Assembly (NCBI RefSeq): GCF_009176975.1
Contig: NZ_WEZG01000004.1
Location: 124,001 to 188,000 of the forward strand
Direction: 5' to 3'
DNA length: 64,000 bases
Source of the DNA: Aureimonas psammosilenae
GTDB taxonomy: Bacteria; Pseudomonadota; Alphaproteobacteria; Rhizobiales; Rhizobiaceae
The notes under the pieces are model-generated. The model had not been told where the DNA came from and did not search any database. It saw only the letters and a program-made list of their open reading frames with translations. Position 1 is the stretch's first letter. Each line of letters starts with the position of its first letter. Both the position numbers and the translations under genes were made by a program. Below, piece by piece: positions 18,199 to 27,019 of the stretch.

Positions 18199-19359
18199 AT
18201 GGTGCAACGGATCGGTCTCGTCGGCTGCGGCGTCATTTCCGGCATCTACCTCCACAACGCGTCGCTGTTTCGCGACATCACCTTCACGGCCTGCGCCGAC
18301 ATGCGCCCGGAGTCGGCGAAGGCGCGGGCGGATGAATACGGCATCCGGGCGCTGACGCTCGATGAGCTTTACCGGAGCGAGGAGGTGGACATCGTCCTCA
18401 ACCTCACCAACCCGGAAGCCCATGCCGAGGTCGCGTTGAAGGCGCTGGAAGCCGGCAAGCACGTTTATGGCGAGAAGCCGCTCGCCACTTCGCTCGCCGA
18501 CGGGCAGGCGATCATGGATCTCGCCGCGCGACACGGCCTTCGCGTCGGCTCGGCGCCCGACACGATCCTCGGCCCCGGCATCCAGACCTGCCGCCGCCTC
18601 GTGGAGGACGGAACGCTCGGGCACGTCATGTCGGGCGTCGCCAGCATCATGTCGCGCGGCATGGAGAACTGGCATCCGGCGCCGGCTTATTATTTCCGCG
18701 CCGGCGGCGGGCCGGTGCTCGACATGGGGCCGTACTACATCTCGACGCTCGTCACCCTGCTCGGCCCCGTTTCCAAAGTCACGGCCGGCGGGCGCATCGG
18801 GCTGGCGGAACGGGTGGTCACGGCGGAAGGGCCGAATGTCGGCCAGCGCATCGTGCCGGAAGTGCCGACCACGATCCACGCGATCCTCACCTTCGCGTCG
18901 GGCGCGCAGGTGACGCTTCTGGCTTCCTGGGACGTCTGGAACCACGGCCACCGCCCGATCGAGCTGCATGGCGAGAATGCGTCCCTGCGCGTGCCGGACC
19001 CGAACTTCATGGACGGTCCCGTGGAGATCGCGACGACCCGCGAGGATTGGGAAAAGGTCGATACCGGGAACAGCCTTTATTCGGTGCTGAACTACCCCTT
19101 CGCCGCGCCGAAATACGCCAACTACCGGGGCCTCGGGCTCGCCGACATGGCGTCCGGCATCGAGACCGGCCGCCCGCACCGGGCCGACGGGGCGCTCGCC
19201 TTCCATACGCTGGACGTGATGCTCTCGATCCTGCAGGCGGCCGAGGAAGAGCGGACGGTTTCCATCCGCTCGACCTGCCCGACCCCCGCCCCCCTGTCGC
19301 TGGAAGAGGCCGTAGCCCTGCTCGAGCCGAATGCCGAGCGCGCGCAGAAGATTGCGTAA
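18199..19359 (+). CDS. Gfo/Idh/MocA family oxidoreductase
   Basis: A 386-residue NAD(P)-dependent sugar dehydrogenase. It has an N-terminal Rossmann motif GLVGCGVISGIYLHNA, the catalytic-lysine motif GEKPLA (about residues 94-99) and the C-terminal domain stretch GGPVLDMGPYYISTLVTLLGP. It is closely similar to the MocA-like gene at 40998-42110, sharing the motifs RVGSAPDT, HVYGEKPL/HAYGEKPL and the GGGP-LDMGPYYI block. It ends the LacI-controlled operon, probably oxidising the imported sugar or its product. Confidence 0.92.
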   Translation: MVQRIGLVGCGVISGIYLHNASLFRDITFTACADMRPESAKARADEYGIRALTLDELYRSEEVDIVLNLTNPEAHAEVALKALEAGKHVYGEKPLATSLADGQAIMDLAARHGLRVGSAPDTILGPGIQTCRRLVEDGTLGHVMSGVASIMSRGMENWHPAPAYYFRAGGGPVLDMGPYYISTLVTLLGPVSKVTAGGRIGLAERVVTAEGPNVGQRIVPEVPTTIHAILTFASGAQVTLLASWDVWNHGHRPIELHGENASLRVPDPNFMDGPVEIATTREDWEKVDTGNSLYSVLNYPFAAPKYANYRGLGLADMASGIETGRPHRADGALAFHTLDVMLSILQAAEEERTVSIRSTCPTPAPLSLEEAVALLEPNAERAQKIA

Positions 19360-19365
19360 GGGAAA

Positions 19366-20259
19366 TCAGCAGCCCCGGACGCGGGTGTAGAGGGCATAGA
19401 TCGAGGTCGTCGCGGCGATGAAGAGGCGGTTCTTCTTGGGGCCGCCGAAGCAGAGATTGGCGACGACCTCCGGCACCAGGATCTTGCCGAGGAGCGTGCC
19501 GTCGGGATGGAAGACGTGGATGCCGTCCGCCGCGCTCGACCACAGGCGTCCATCCGTGTCGAGGCGGATGCCGTCGGGCACGCCGGCATTCTTGATGTCC
19601 GCGAAGACCTCGCCGCCCGACAGCTTGTCGCCCTCCACCCGGAAGGCGCGGATATGGCGGCGGCCCGTCGGATCGTGGCTGCCAACGGAGTCGGCGATGT
19701 AGAGCACCGAATGGTCCGGCGAAAAGGCGAGGCCGTTCGGCTGGCCGAAATCGTCCGCGACGCGCGTCACCGCGCCGCTTGCCGGGTCGATCCGGTAAAC
19801 GCCCTGGCAGGGCTGCTCCTGCGCCCCCTTGTGCCCTTCGTAGTCGTCGCGGATGCCGTAGTTCGGATCGGTGAACCAGACCGACCCGTCGCGCCGCACC
19901 ACGACGTCGTTCGGCGAGTTGAGGCGCTTTCCCTCGAAACTGTCGGCCAGAACGGTGATGGTGCCGTCGGGCTCGGTCCGTGTCACGCGCCGCGTCCCGT
20001 GCTCGCAGGACACGAGCCGGCCTTGCCCGTCGCGCGTATGGCCGTTCGTGTAGTTGGCGGGTGCGCGGAAGACGTGGGTGCCGACATCGGGAATCCAGCG
20101 CAGCATCCGGTCGTTCGGAATGTCGCTCCACAGGAGATAGTTGCCCTCGCCGAACCAGACCGGGCCTTCCGCCCAGCGGCAGCCGGTATGGATGCGCTCC
20201 AGCGAGATGTTGATGAGGGCGACTTCGGAAAAGCGGGGATCGAGAACTTCGTAGAGCAT
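19366..20259 (-). CDS. SMP-30/gluconolactonase family lactonase
   Basis: A 297-residue six-bladed beta-propeller of the SMP-30/gluconolactonase/LRE group. Visible motifs are RWAEGPVWF with the metal-binding Glu, NSPNDVVVRRDGSVWFTDPNYG, PNGLAFSPDHSVLYIADS and PDGIRLDTDGRLWSS. These enzymes hydrolyse sugar lactones to aldonic acids using a divalent metal. It is the last gene of a minus-strand operon, 11 bp after an ABC permease, which suggests the imported or oxidised sugar passes through a lactone. Confidence 0.92.
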   Translation of the reverse strand: MLYEVLDPRFSEVALINISLERIHTGCRWAEGPVWFGEGNYLLWSDIPNDRMLRWIPDVGTHVFRAPANYTNGHTRDGQGRLVSCEHGTRRVTRTEPDGTITVLADSFEGKRLNSPNDVVVRRDGSVWFTDPNYGIRDDYEGHKGAQEQPCQGVYRIDPASGAVTRVADDFGQPNGLAFSPDHSVLYIADSVGSHDPTGRRHIRAFRVEGDKLSGGEVFADIKNAGVPDGIRLDTDGRLWSSAADGIHVFHPDGTLLGKILVPEVVANLCFGGPKKNRLFIAATTSIYALYTRVRGC

Positions 20260-20270
20260 GGTTGCGGGTC

Positions 20271-21236
20271 TCACGAACGGCTGGCGCGCGGGTTTCCGGC
20301 GACGGTGATGATGGCGATGATGATGAGTCCCGTCAAAAGGAGCCGCAGCCCCGCGCCGACGCCGAAGGTGTTGAGCATGGTGACGAGGAGGTAGAGGAAG
20401 AGCGACGCGCCCCAAAGGCCGGCGACGTTGGATTGCCCGCCGGCGACGGACGAGCCGCCGACCACCACCACGGCGATGGAGGCGAGGAGATATTCCTCGC
20501 CCATGTTGAGGGAGGAGCCGCCGGAGAAGCCGGCAAGCACCGCGCCGCAAAGGCCGGCGAGCGCCGCCGACAGGACATAGGTGGCGAACCGCACCCGGTC
20601 GACGCGGATGCCGGCGAGCCCTGCCGCCCGCGCGTTCTGCCCGATCGCCGAGACCGAGCGCCCGTAGACGGTGCGATGGAGAAGAACCGCCATCAGGATG
20701 GACAGAAGGAGGGTCGCGATCGCAAGAAAAGGCAGGCCGAGGACGCGGCCGGTGGTGAAGGCGGCGAAGCCTTCCGGCGGGCGCACGCGCAGGCCCCGGC
20801 CATAGGCGATGGCCGCCGACTGCACGAGAAAGCTCATGGACAGCGTCGCGATGATCGGCGGAATGGAAAGAAGCCGGATCAGCCCGTAATTGCAGGCACC
20901 GACCAGGACGCCCGTGCCGAGCGCGGCGGCGAGGCCGAGGAGGACGCGCCCGTCGCTGCCGGCCATCGTCACCATCGCGACGGCGCCGGAAAGCGCGATG
21001 GTGGCCGGGATCGACAGATCCACGTTGCCGGGGCCGGTCGTGATCACGAACATCTGGCCGAGGCCGACGATCACATACATCGTCGCGAAGGTCAGCGCCG
21101 TGGAAAGGATCTGCCCGCCCCCGACGCCGCCGGTGAAAACGAGCGTGGCGGCGAAGATCAGCGCGGCGCCGACAAACGAGAAGGCGAAGGGCATGGCGCC
21201 CACGCGGCGCTTGGAGGCCTGAGGTCCCGCGCTCAT
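20271..21236 (-). CDS. Ribose-type ABC transporter permease (second subunit)
   Basis: A 321-residue permease with about nine to ten membrane segments. The family motif is GPGNVDLSIPATIALSG near residue 70, and AVVVVGGSSVAGGQSNVAGLWGASLFLY lies near the C terminus. It starts at 21236 inside the stop of the preceding permease (4-bp overlap). Systems with two different permeases in this family are common in rhizobia. Confidence 0.92.
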   Translation of the reverse strand: MSAGPQASKRRVGAMPFAFSFVGAALIFAATLVFTGGVGGGQILSTALTFATMYVIVGLGQMFVITTGPGNVDLSIPATIALSGAVAMVTMAGSDGRVLLGLAAALGTGVLVGACNYGLIRLLSIPPIIATLSMSFLVQSAAIAYGRGLRVRPPEGFAAFTTGRVLGLPFLAIATLLLSILMAVLLHRTVYGRSVSAIGQNARAAGLAGIRVDRVRFATYVLSAALAGLCGAVLAGFSGGSSLNMGEEYLLASIAVVVVGGSSVAGGQSNVAGLWGASLFLYLLVTMLNTFGVGAGLRLLLTGLIIIAIITVAGNPRASRS

Positions 21237-22177
21237 GCCATTCTCCGCTCGGTCTGGTTGACGAGAGCCCGCAGCGCCAGAACCACGATCAGGATCGCGC
21301 CTTGCGCGCCGATCTGCCAATCCGGCGAAATGCGCAGGAACGACAGGAGCGAGCCGGCGAGCGTCAGGGTCAGCGCGCCGATCACCGCTCCCACCGGCGA
21401 CACGCGCCCGCCGGTGAACTCGCCGCCCCCAAGGATCACGCCCGCGATAGACAGAAGCGTGTAGCGCAGCGCGATATTGGCGTCGGCCGAGGTGGTGAGG
21501 CCGACGAGGCAAAGGCCGCTGAGGACGCCGAAGAAGCCGCACAGCGCGTACATCGCCATCTTGGCGCGAAGGAGCGACCAGCCGGCGCGCTTCAGCGCTT
21601 GGCTGTTGCCGCCCGCCCCGCGCAAGACCGTGCCGACCGAGGAGCGCATCAGGAAAAGATGGGCGAGGATAGCAAGAGCGGCGCTCGCCAGGATCGCAAA
21701 GGGGATCAGCGGCGTTTTCAGCTTCACCAGCGCCGACAGCCAGGCGGGCGCCGAGCCGCCCGGCGAAGGCAGGATCAGAACCGCCGCCCCGAGCCACACG
21801 AAGCTCAAGCCCAGAGTCACCACGATGGAGGGAAGATCGCGCCAATGGATCAGCGCGCCGACGCCGGCATAGATCGCGATGCAGGCGAGAAGCGCGAGCG
21901 TGCCGAGGACGGGGGACGCCGGCAGCCATGTCGCGCCGATGCAGGCGACGAGGCTGACGAAAGCGCCGACCGACAGGTCGAGATCGTTGACGGTGATGAC
22001 GCAGAGTTGCGCGATCGTCGCCAGCGCGATCGGCAGCGCCAAATTCAGCATCAGGTTGAGGCCGAGATAGCTCATGGCGCGCGGCTGGATCACGAAGATC
22101 GCCGCGAGAATGAGGATAAACGAGACCGGCGGCAGAAGGGCCCGCAGGAGCCGGGGATTGGCGAGCGGATTGGCCAT
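21233..22177 (-). CDS. Ribose-type ABC transporter permease (first subunit)
   Basis: A 314-residue permease with the motif VNDLDLSVGAFVSLVACIG near residue 70 and GVILGGGEFTGGRVSPVGAVIGAL near the C terminus. It is translationally coupled to the ATPase upstream and the other permease downstream by ATGA overlaps. The two permeases are clearly divergent, so they probably form a heterodimeric channel. Confidence 0.92.
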   Translation of the reverse strand: MANPLANPRLLRALLPPVSFILILAAIFVIQPRAMSYLGLNLMLNLALPIALATIAQLCVITVNDLDLSVGAFVSLVACIGATWLPASPVLGTLALLACIAIYAGVGALIHWRDLPSIVVTLGLSFVWLGAAVLILPSPGGSAPAWLSALVKLKTPLIPFAILASAALAILAHLFLMRSSVGTVLRGAGGNSQALKRAGWSLLRAKMAMYALCGFFGVLSGLCLVGLTTSADANIALRYTLLSIAGVILGGGEFTGGRVSPVGAVIGALTLTLAGSLLSFLRISPDWQIGAQGAILIVVLALRALVNQTERRMA

Positions 22178-23676
22178 CAGGCGGCTTCCTCCTCGAAGGA
22201 CGACTGGAGGATGCGCCGCTCGGACAGTTCATGGCGCGGCACCTCGGCGACGATGCGGCCCGCCCGGAAAACGTAAGTGTGGTCGCAGCTTTTCAGCTCG
22301 TCGAATTCGGTGGTGTACCAGAGAAAGGTGCGGCCCTTGGCGGCTTCCGCCCGGACAAGCGCGTAGACTTCCTGCTTGGTGCCGATGTCGACGCCGCGCA
22401 TCGGGTCGTCCATCAGGATGATGGCGGCGTCGGAAGCGAGCGCGCGGGCGAAAAGCGCCTTCTGCTGGTTGCCGCCCGACAGCGTCAGGATGTTGTTGGC
22501 CATGTCGGGCGTGCGGATGGCGATGCGTGATCGCCATTCCTCTTCCATCGTCCGGATCGCCGGGGCGTCGAGAAGGCCGAAGCGCGACAAGCGGCCGAGC
22601 GAGCGCACCGAGATGTTCTCGCCGATGGACCAGAGCGGAAAAACGCCGTCCGTTTGGCGGTCGCCCGCCACGAAGGCGACGCGGCCTTTGACGGCGGCAA
22701 AGCGCGAATGGCGATAAGCGGCGTTCTGGAGAAGAACGAGAAGCCCCGTTTGGCCGTGGCCGGCGAGGCCCGCGAGCCCGACGATCTCGCCGGCCCGCGC
22801 TTCGACGCGCATCGAGCCGCCCTTCGGCGTCGTGGCGCTCGCCACCACGGGCGCGGCGGAACGGGCCTTGGGTGCGGTTTGAATCGCCTTTTCTTCCTCG
22901 TGCGCAACGACATGGCCCATCGCTTCCACGAGCGAGGAACGGTCGAAGGCGGCGGCCTCGCGCAGGTCCACCACGCGCCCGTCGCTCATCACGGCGATGC
23001 GGTCGCAAGTCGAGAGGATTTCGCCCAGAATATGCGAGATGAGGACGATCGAACCGCCCGTTCCCACGAAGCGGCGCACATAGGCCAGAAGCTGGGCAGC
23101 GCGGCTCGCATCCAGCGAGGATGTCGGCTCGTCGAGGATCACGAGGCGAAGCGGCTCGCCGGTAGAAGCGAAGACGCTCGCGATCTCCACCATCTGGCGT
23201 GACCCAAGCGCCAGATCGGAGACGAGGTCGCCGGCACCGATGCCGTGGCCGGGAAAGATCTCGTCGAGCTTCTCCCCGATCAGCCGCGCGGCGCGCGCCC
23301 GCCAGTTCCAGCCGCGCAACCGCGCGTGGCGGATGCGGGTGTTTTCCAGAACCGTGAGGTTCGGGCAGAGCGAGAGTTCCTGGAACACGCAGGCGACACC
23401 GGCCCCTTGCGCCCGCGCCACGCCGTAACGGCCCGTCAGGTCCTCAGCTCCGATCTCCAGGCGCCCTTCGTCGGCCGCGACATTGCCGGCCAGAACCTGC
23501 ATCAGCGTCGACTTGCCCGCACCGTTATGGCCGGCAAGGCCCAGGCATTCGCCCGCACGGATATCGAGATCGACGCCCCGCAGCGCCTTCACCGCCCCGA
23601 AGCTCCGGGTGATGCCGGACAAGGCGATGAAGGGGCGGTTGGCGGGGGAATCTTCGGGCCTATCGACTGCCGGCAT
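22177..23676 (-). CDS. Ribose-type ABC transporter ATP-binding protein (double cassette)
   Basis: A 499-residue double ATPase. The first half has [24 protein letters not shown] and [14 protein letters not shown]. The second has a degenerate Walker A (GLAGHGQTG), the signature [15 protein letters not shown] and [14 protein letters not shown]. The chosen ATG at 23676 begins MPAVDRPED. The open frame continues upstream, but that stretch is repeat DNA, not protein. Confidence 0.92.
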   Translation of the reverse strand: MPAVDRPEDSPANRPFIALSGITRSFGAVKALRGVDLDIRAGECLGLAGHNGAGKSTLMQVLAGNVAADEGRLEIGAEDLTGRYGVARAQGAGVACVFQELSLCPNLTVLENTRIRHARLRGWNWRARAARLIGEKLDEIFPGHGIGAGDLVSDLALGSRQMVEIASVFASTGEPLRLVILDEPTSSLDASRAAQLLAYVRRFVGTGGSIVLISHILGEILSTCDRIAVMSDGRVVDLREAAAFDRSSLVEAMGHVVAHEEEKAIQTAPKARSAAPVVASATTPKGGSMRVEARAGEIVGLAGLAGHGQTGLLVLLQNAAYRHSRFAAVKGRVAFVAGDRQTDGVFPLWSIGENISVRSLGRLSRFGLLDAPAIRTMEEEWRSRIAIRTPDMANNILTLSGGNQQKALFARALASDAAIILMDDPMRGVDIGTKQEVYALVRAEAAKGRTFLWYTTEFDELKSCDHTYVFRAGRIVAEVPRHELSERRILQSSFEEEAA

Positions 23677-23767
23677 GGCTGCTCCGAGGGGAGGAAAAGA
23701 GGCGTTTGCTTGAAGGGGGTAGTCACCCGCCTCGCGACCGGCACTCTCCGCCTCCACGCTGAAGGCT

Positions 23768-23812
23768 CCTTCCACCCTCATCCTGAGCGTGTCGAAGGAC
23801 GAGGGTGGAAGG
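23768..23812. repeat. Perfect 12-bp inverted repeat, REP-like palindrome
   Basis: CCTTCCACCCTC (23768-23779) and its exact complement GAGGGTGGAAGG (23801-23812) flank a 21-base loop. The loop contains TCCTGAGCGTGTCGAAGGA, a sequence type common in intergenic repeats of alphaproteobacteria. It lies between the ATPase start and the binding-protein stop of one operon and may act as an mRNA stability hairpin. Confidence 0.75.
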
Positions 23813-23835
23813 AAGCGGGGACGCCAAGCGCCCTC

Positions 23836-23949
23836 GTGCTTCGACAAGCTCAGCATGAGGCCTACGGATACGGCGGCGCCGGGTTCATGAGCGGGCCGGG
23901 CATGATGCTTCGACAAGCTTAGCATGATGCTTCGACAAGCTCAGCATGA
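23836..23949. repeat. Cluster of CTTCGACAAGCTCAGCATGA repeats, two in tandem
   Basis: One copy (GTGCTTCGACAAGCTCAGCA, followed by TGAGG) lies at 23836-23860. Two more lie head to tail with a 22-bp period at 23901-23922 and 23923-23944, differing at one base (AAGCTTAG versus AAGCTCAG). Each unit can fold on itself (TGCT/AGCA). Together with the neighbouring 45-bp palindrome this makes a REP-like cluster. Confidence 0.75.
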
Positions 23950-24006
23950 GGGCCAGGGCTCAGCGGGATGTGAAGCGAAGGGGACAAACCCCTTCGCCGA
24001 TATTCC

Positions 24007-25026
24007 TTACTTCCCGGCTTCCGCGATCACCTTCTTGGCGTCGTCCAGCGAATATTCGACATTGGCGACGCCGCCGGCTTCCGTGGTTTCCAGCGACTTC
24101 TCTAGGGTTCCCTGATCGATCGCGAGGAAGGGCACGACGAGGTCCTTGGGCACGGTCTGTCCGTCCAGAATCTGCTGCGCCACCCAGAAGGCGAGCGTGG
24201 AAACGCCCGGCGCGATGGAGACCGACATGGTCTCGTAGCCGGACGCGTCCTTCTGGCTCTTCCACCAGCGAAGCTCGTCCTCGCGATTGCCGAGGATGAT
24301 GGTGGGCGTCGGGCGACCGGCCGCCTTGAAGGCTTCCGCCGCGCCGAAACCGTCGCCGCCCTGCGTCACGACGCCAACGACGTCGGCCAAGCTCGGCAGC
24401 ACGCCGGCCACCGACTTCTGCGCGACGGTCTGCGTCCAGTCGCCCTGAACGGCCGAAACGATCTTGAACTTCGAATTGGCGGAAACGCCCGACGCGATGC
24501 CCTCGTGGATCTCGGTATCGACCGAAGTGCCGGGAAGGCCACGGATTTCCAGAAGGTTGCCGCCGTCGGGATAGCGCTTGGCGAGATAATCGAGCTGGCC
24601 GGAGCCCATTTTCTTGAAATCCACCGCCACGCGCCACGCGCAGGGCTCGGTCACGATACCGTCGAAGGACACCACCACGATGCCGGCGTCGCAGGCTTCC
24701 TTCACCGCGCCGTTGAGGGCGGTCGGCGACGCGGAGTTGATGACGATCGCGCTATAGCCCTGCAGGATCATGTTCTGGATCTGCGCGGCCTGCTCGGTCG
24801 CCTGGTTCTCGGCCGTGGTGAAGGCGTCGGCGCTCTTCACGATGCCATCGGCGACGGCCTTGTCGGTGATCTTCTTCCAGCTCGTCAGCATCGCCTGACG
24901 CCAGGAATTACCGGCATAGTTGTTGGAAAGCGCGATCGTCTTATCGGCCGTTTCGGCCGACGCGACACCGGCCGACGCCATTGTGAGAACCGCGGCCGAC
25001 AGGCCGATGGCGAGCTTGAACTTCAT
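24007..25026 (-). CDS. Ribose-type ABC transporter substrate-binding protein
   Basis: A 339-residue periplasmic protein with a signal peptide (about residues 1-24, ending in GVASAE). Type I periplasmic-binding motifs include IALSNNYAGNSWRQAM, AIVINSASPTALNGAVKEACDAGIVVVSFDG and VVTQGGDGFGAAEAFKAAG. It belongs to the lactonase/ABC operon. The REP-like cluster of about 330 bp separates it from the ATPase gene, which could let it be made in excess. Confidence 0.92.
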   Translation of the reverse strand: MKFKLAIGLSAAVLTMASAGVASAETADKTIALSNNYAGNSWRQAMLTSWKKITDKAVADGIVKSADAFTTAENQATEQAAQIQNMILQGYSAIVINSASPTALNGAVKEACDAGIVVVSFDGIVTEPCAWRVAVDFKKMGSGQLDYLAKRYPDGGNLLEIRGLPGTSVDTEIHEGIASGVSANSKFKIVSAVQGDWTQTVAQKSVAGVLPSLADVVGVVTQGGDGFGAAEAFKAAGRPTPTIILGNREDELRWWKSQKDASGYETMSVSIAPGVSTLAFWVAQQILDGQTVPKDLVVPFLAIDQGTLEKSLETTEAGGVANVEYSLDDAKKVIAEAGK

Positions 25027-25203
25027 GGTGTTTCCTCCCGAGGATCAACGAGCCGGCCTCCCAGCCGGCGACAAGGATGCCGAAGCGTTTCACCGCCCGG
25101 CCGTCTTTTTGCGAAACTGCGGCAGCGCCGCAGTTCCTGTCCAGGCCTTCGTATCGCGCACTCCGGCGAAATGGAAAGCCGGAACGGCAAGTTTATTCGC
25201 CGC

Positions 25204-26214
25204 TCACGCGACTTCCACCAGCGCCTTGACGACGCCCTTGGCGGGATCGGCGAGTTCGGCGAATTTTTCCGGCACCTCTTCGAGCGACAGGCGATGCGTG
25301 ACGAGGGCTGCCGGCACATGGCCGCCGCGCATCGCAGCGATCACGTGGGCGAAATCCTCCGTGGTCGCGTTGCGGCTCGATAGAAGCGTCATCTCGCGCT
25401 TGTGGAATTCGGGATCGGAAAAGGCGATATCGCTCGCCACGATCGAGACGAGAACATAGCGCCCGGCATGGGCGACGAAGGAAAAGCCGCGCTCCATCGC
25501 CTTCGGGCTGCCCGTCGCATCGAACACGGCGTCGAAGAAGTCGCCGCCCGTGATGCGCGACAGCTCTTCCACGTCCCCGTTGCCGAGCGCCACAGTGGAC
25601 GAAATGCCGATGTGCCGCCGCGCCCATTCCAGGCGGTCCTCGCGCCCGTCGATCAGCGTCACGTCGGCGCCTTCGAGCTTGGCGAAAATCGCGACGGCAA
25701 GGCCGATCGGCCCGGCCCCGGCGATCAGCACCTTCTCGCCCCTTTCGAGCTTGGCCCGCGCCACGGCATGGGCGCCGATCGCCAGGAACTCGACGCAGGC
25801 CGCCTGATCCGCGTCGAGCCCCTCCGCCTTCACGAGGAAGCGCTCCGGCAGGCTCAAATATTGCGTCATGCCGCCGTCGCGATGAACGCCGAGAACGCCG
25901 ATCCGGCGGCAGCAGTTCGGGCGGTTCTTGCGGCAGGCGTCGCAGGTGCCGCAGGCGATATAAGGAAGGATCGACACGAGATCGCCCACCTTCACGCCGC
26001 TGCCTTCCGGCGCTTCTGCAACCGTGGCCGACAGCTCGTGCCCCATCACGCGCGGATATTGGAGATAAGGCTGGCGGCCCGCGAAGATGTGGAGGTCCGT
26101 GCCGCACACGCCGACGCGCCGGAGCTTCACCAGCACCTCGTCCGCGCCCCGCACCGGCAGATCGCGCTCGACCGCCGAGAGCTTGCCCGGCGCGTCGCAG
26201 ACGATGGTCAGCAT
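25204..26214 (-). CDS. Zinc-dependent alcohol dehydrogenase (L-galactonate/RspB-like)
   Basis: A 336-residue medium-chain dehydrogenase. The catalytic zinc site uses C37 (GVCGTDLH) and H59/E60 (MGHE). A structural zinc site has C88, C91, C94 and C102 (ACGTCDACRKNRPNCC). The Rossmann motif is GAGPIGLAVAIFA. GGGAGGGG precedes the ATG at 26214. It heads the minus-strand operon and is divergent from a FadR-type regulator. Relatives include L-galactonate and L-gulonate 5-dehydrogenases, which would fit the UxaA-type dehydratase on the other side of the regulator. The substrate is inferred. Confidence 0.9.
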   Translation of the reverse strand: MLTIVCDAPGKLSAVERDLPVRGADEVLVKLRRVGVCGTDLHIFAGRQPYLQYPRVMGHELSATVAEAPEGSGVKVGDLVSILPYIACGTCDACRKNRPNCCRRIGVLGVHRDGGMTQYLSLPERFLVKAEGLDADQAACVEFLAIGAHAVARAKLERGEKVLIAGAGPIGLAVAIFAKLEGADVTLIDGREDRLEWARRHIGISSTVALGNGDVEELSRITGGDFFDAVFDATGSPKAMERGFSFVAHAGRYVLVSIVASDIAFSDPEFHKREMTLLSSRNATTEDFAHVIAAMRGGHVPAALVTHRLSLEEVPEKFAELADPAKGVVKALVEVA

Positions 26215-26269
26215 GAAACCCCTCCCGGCCCTTGTCGCTTCGCTGCCATTGATATCAAGGGCAAGGGAT

Positions 26270-26314
26270 TGGTCAAGCCAATATAGCATGATATGACCGT
26301 GTGGTCAGGCCAAT
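26270..26314. promoter_or_regulatory. Paired GntR-type operator sites around a predicted promoter
   Basis: Two 13-bp direct repeats, TGGTCAAGCCAAT (26270-26282) and TGGTCAGGCCAAT (26302-26314), differ by one base and are spaced 32 bp apart, about three helical turns. A palindrome TGACC-GTGT-GGTCA lies at 26294-26307. A plus-strand promoter can be read as TTGGTC (26269-26274), 17 bases, then TATGAC (26292-26297). The first repeat covers the -35 box and the second covers the start region, the geometry expected of a repressor that controls gntR and the divergent dehydrogenase operon. Confidence 0.68.
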
Positions 26315-26323
26315 GGAAAGGCG

Positions 26324-27019
26324 ATGAGCGAAACCCGAGACATCGAGCGCCGGCTCTACCAGCAGGTCGCCGACCGCATCCGCACGCTTGTCCAGGAAAA
26401 GCGGATCGCGCCGGGATGCCGGCTGCCGGCCGAGCGTGAACTGGCCCAACAACTCGGCGTGTCGCGCCCCTCCTTGCGCGAGGCGATGATCGCGCTCGAA
26501 ATCGAGGGAACGGTCGAGATCCGCATGGGATCGGGCATCTATGTCACCGAAGCGCCGACGGAGCGGGGCGCGCGGCCGACGGCCACCGGGGAAAGCCCGG
26601 TGGACCTGATGCAGGCGCGCTTCGCCATCGAAGGCACGACGGTGATGCTGGCCGCCATGCGCCTGACGCCCGAGCGGCTCGGCGAACTTCGCCGCACTTT
26701 AAGCGCCATGCGCCGCACGGCGGACGCCGGCGGCGAGCCGATCGAGCACGACCGCCGGTTCCACATGATCCTCGCCGAGGACACCGGCAACGGCGTTCTC
26801 GCCCGCCTCGTGGCCGAACTGTTCGACGAGCGGCACAATCCGATCTTCGCCAGGGTCCGCTCGCGCTTCGAGCCTTCCACCACCTGGGCGATGGTGGCGA
26901 CCGAGCACGAGGCGATCCTGACAGCCTTGGAAGACCGCAACGCCCTTCTGGCGCAATCCATGATGCAGGCCCATCTGGAACAGTCGAAGCGGCGCTGGCT
27001 GGACAACGATCCTCGATGA
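26324..27019 (+). CDS. GntR family regulator, FadR subfamily
   Basis: A 231-residue repressor with an N-terminal winged helix (LPAERELAQQLGVSRPSLREAMIALEIEGTVEI, about residues 37-69) and a helical C-terminal effector domain. The domain carries metal-binding-type residues (DRRFHMILAEDTGN, ATEHEAILTALEDRN). This subfamily usually senses sugar acids such as uronates. Its stop overlaps the UxaA-type gene start (ATGA), so regulator and enzyme are co-translated. Confidence 0.93.
   Translation: MSETRDIERRLYQQVADRIRTLVQEKRIAPGCRLPAERELAQQLGVSRPSLREAMIALEIEGTVEIRMGSGIYVTEAPTERGARPTATGESPVDLMQARFAIEGTTVMLAAMRLTPERLGELRRTLSAMRRTADAGGEPIEHDRRFHMILAEDTGNGVLARLVAELFDERHNPIFARVRSRFEPSTTWAMVATEHEAILTALEDRNALLAQSMMQAHLEQSKRRWLDNDPR

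Noticed and set aside
23677-23925. Upstream extension of the ABC ATPase with LSLSKH peptides
   Set aside because: The peptide comes from intergenic repeats translated by chance; homologues start near MPAVDRPED.
23768-23949. CRISPR array
   Set aside because: The repeats are only 22 bp apart with no spacers of uniform length and no cas genes; they are REP-like palindromes.
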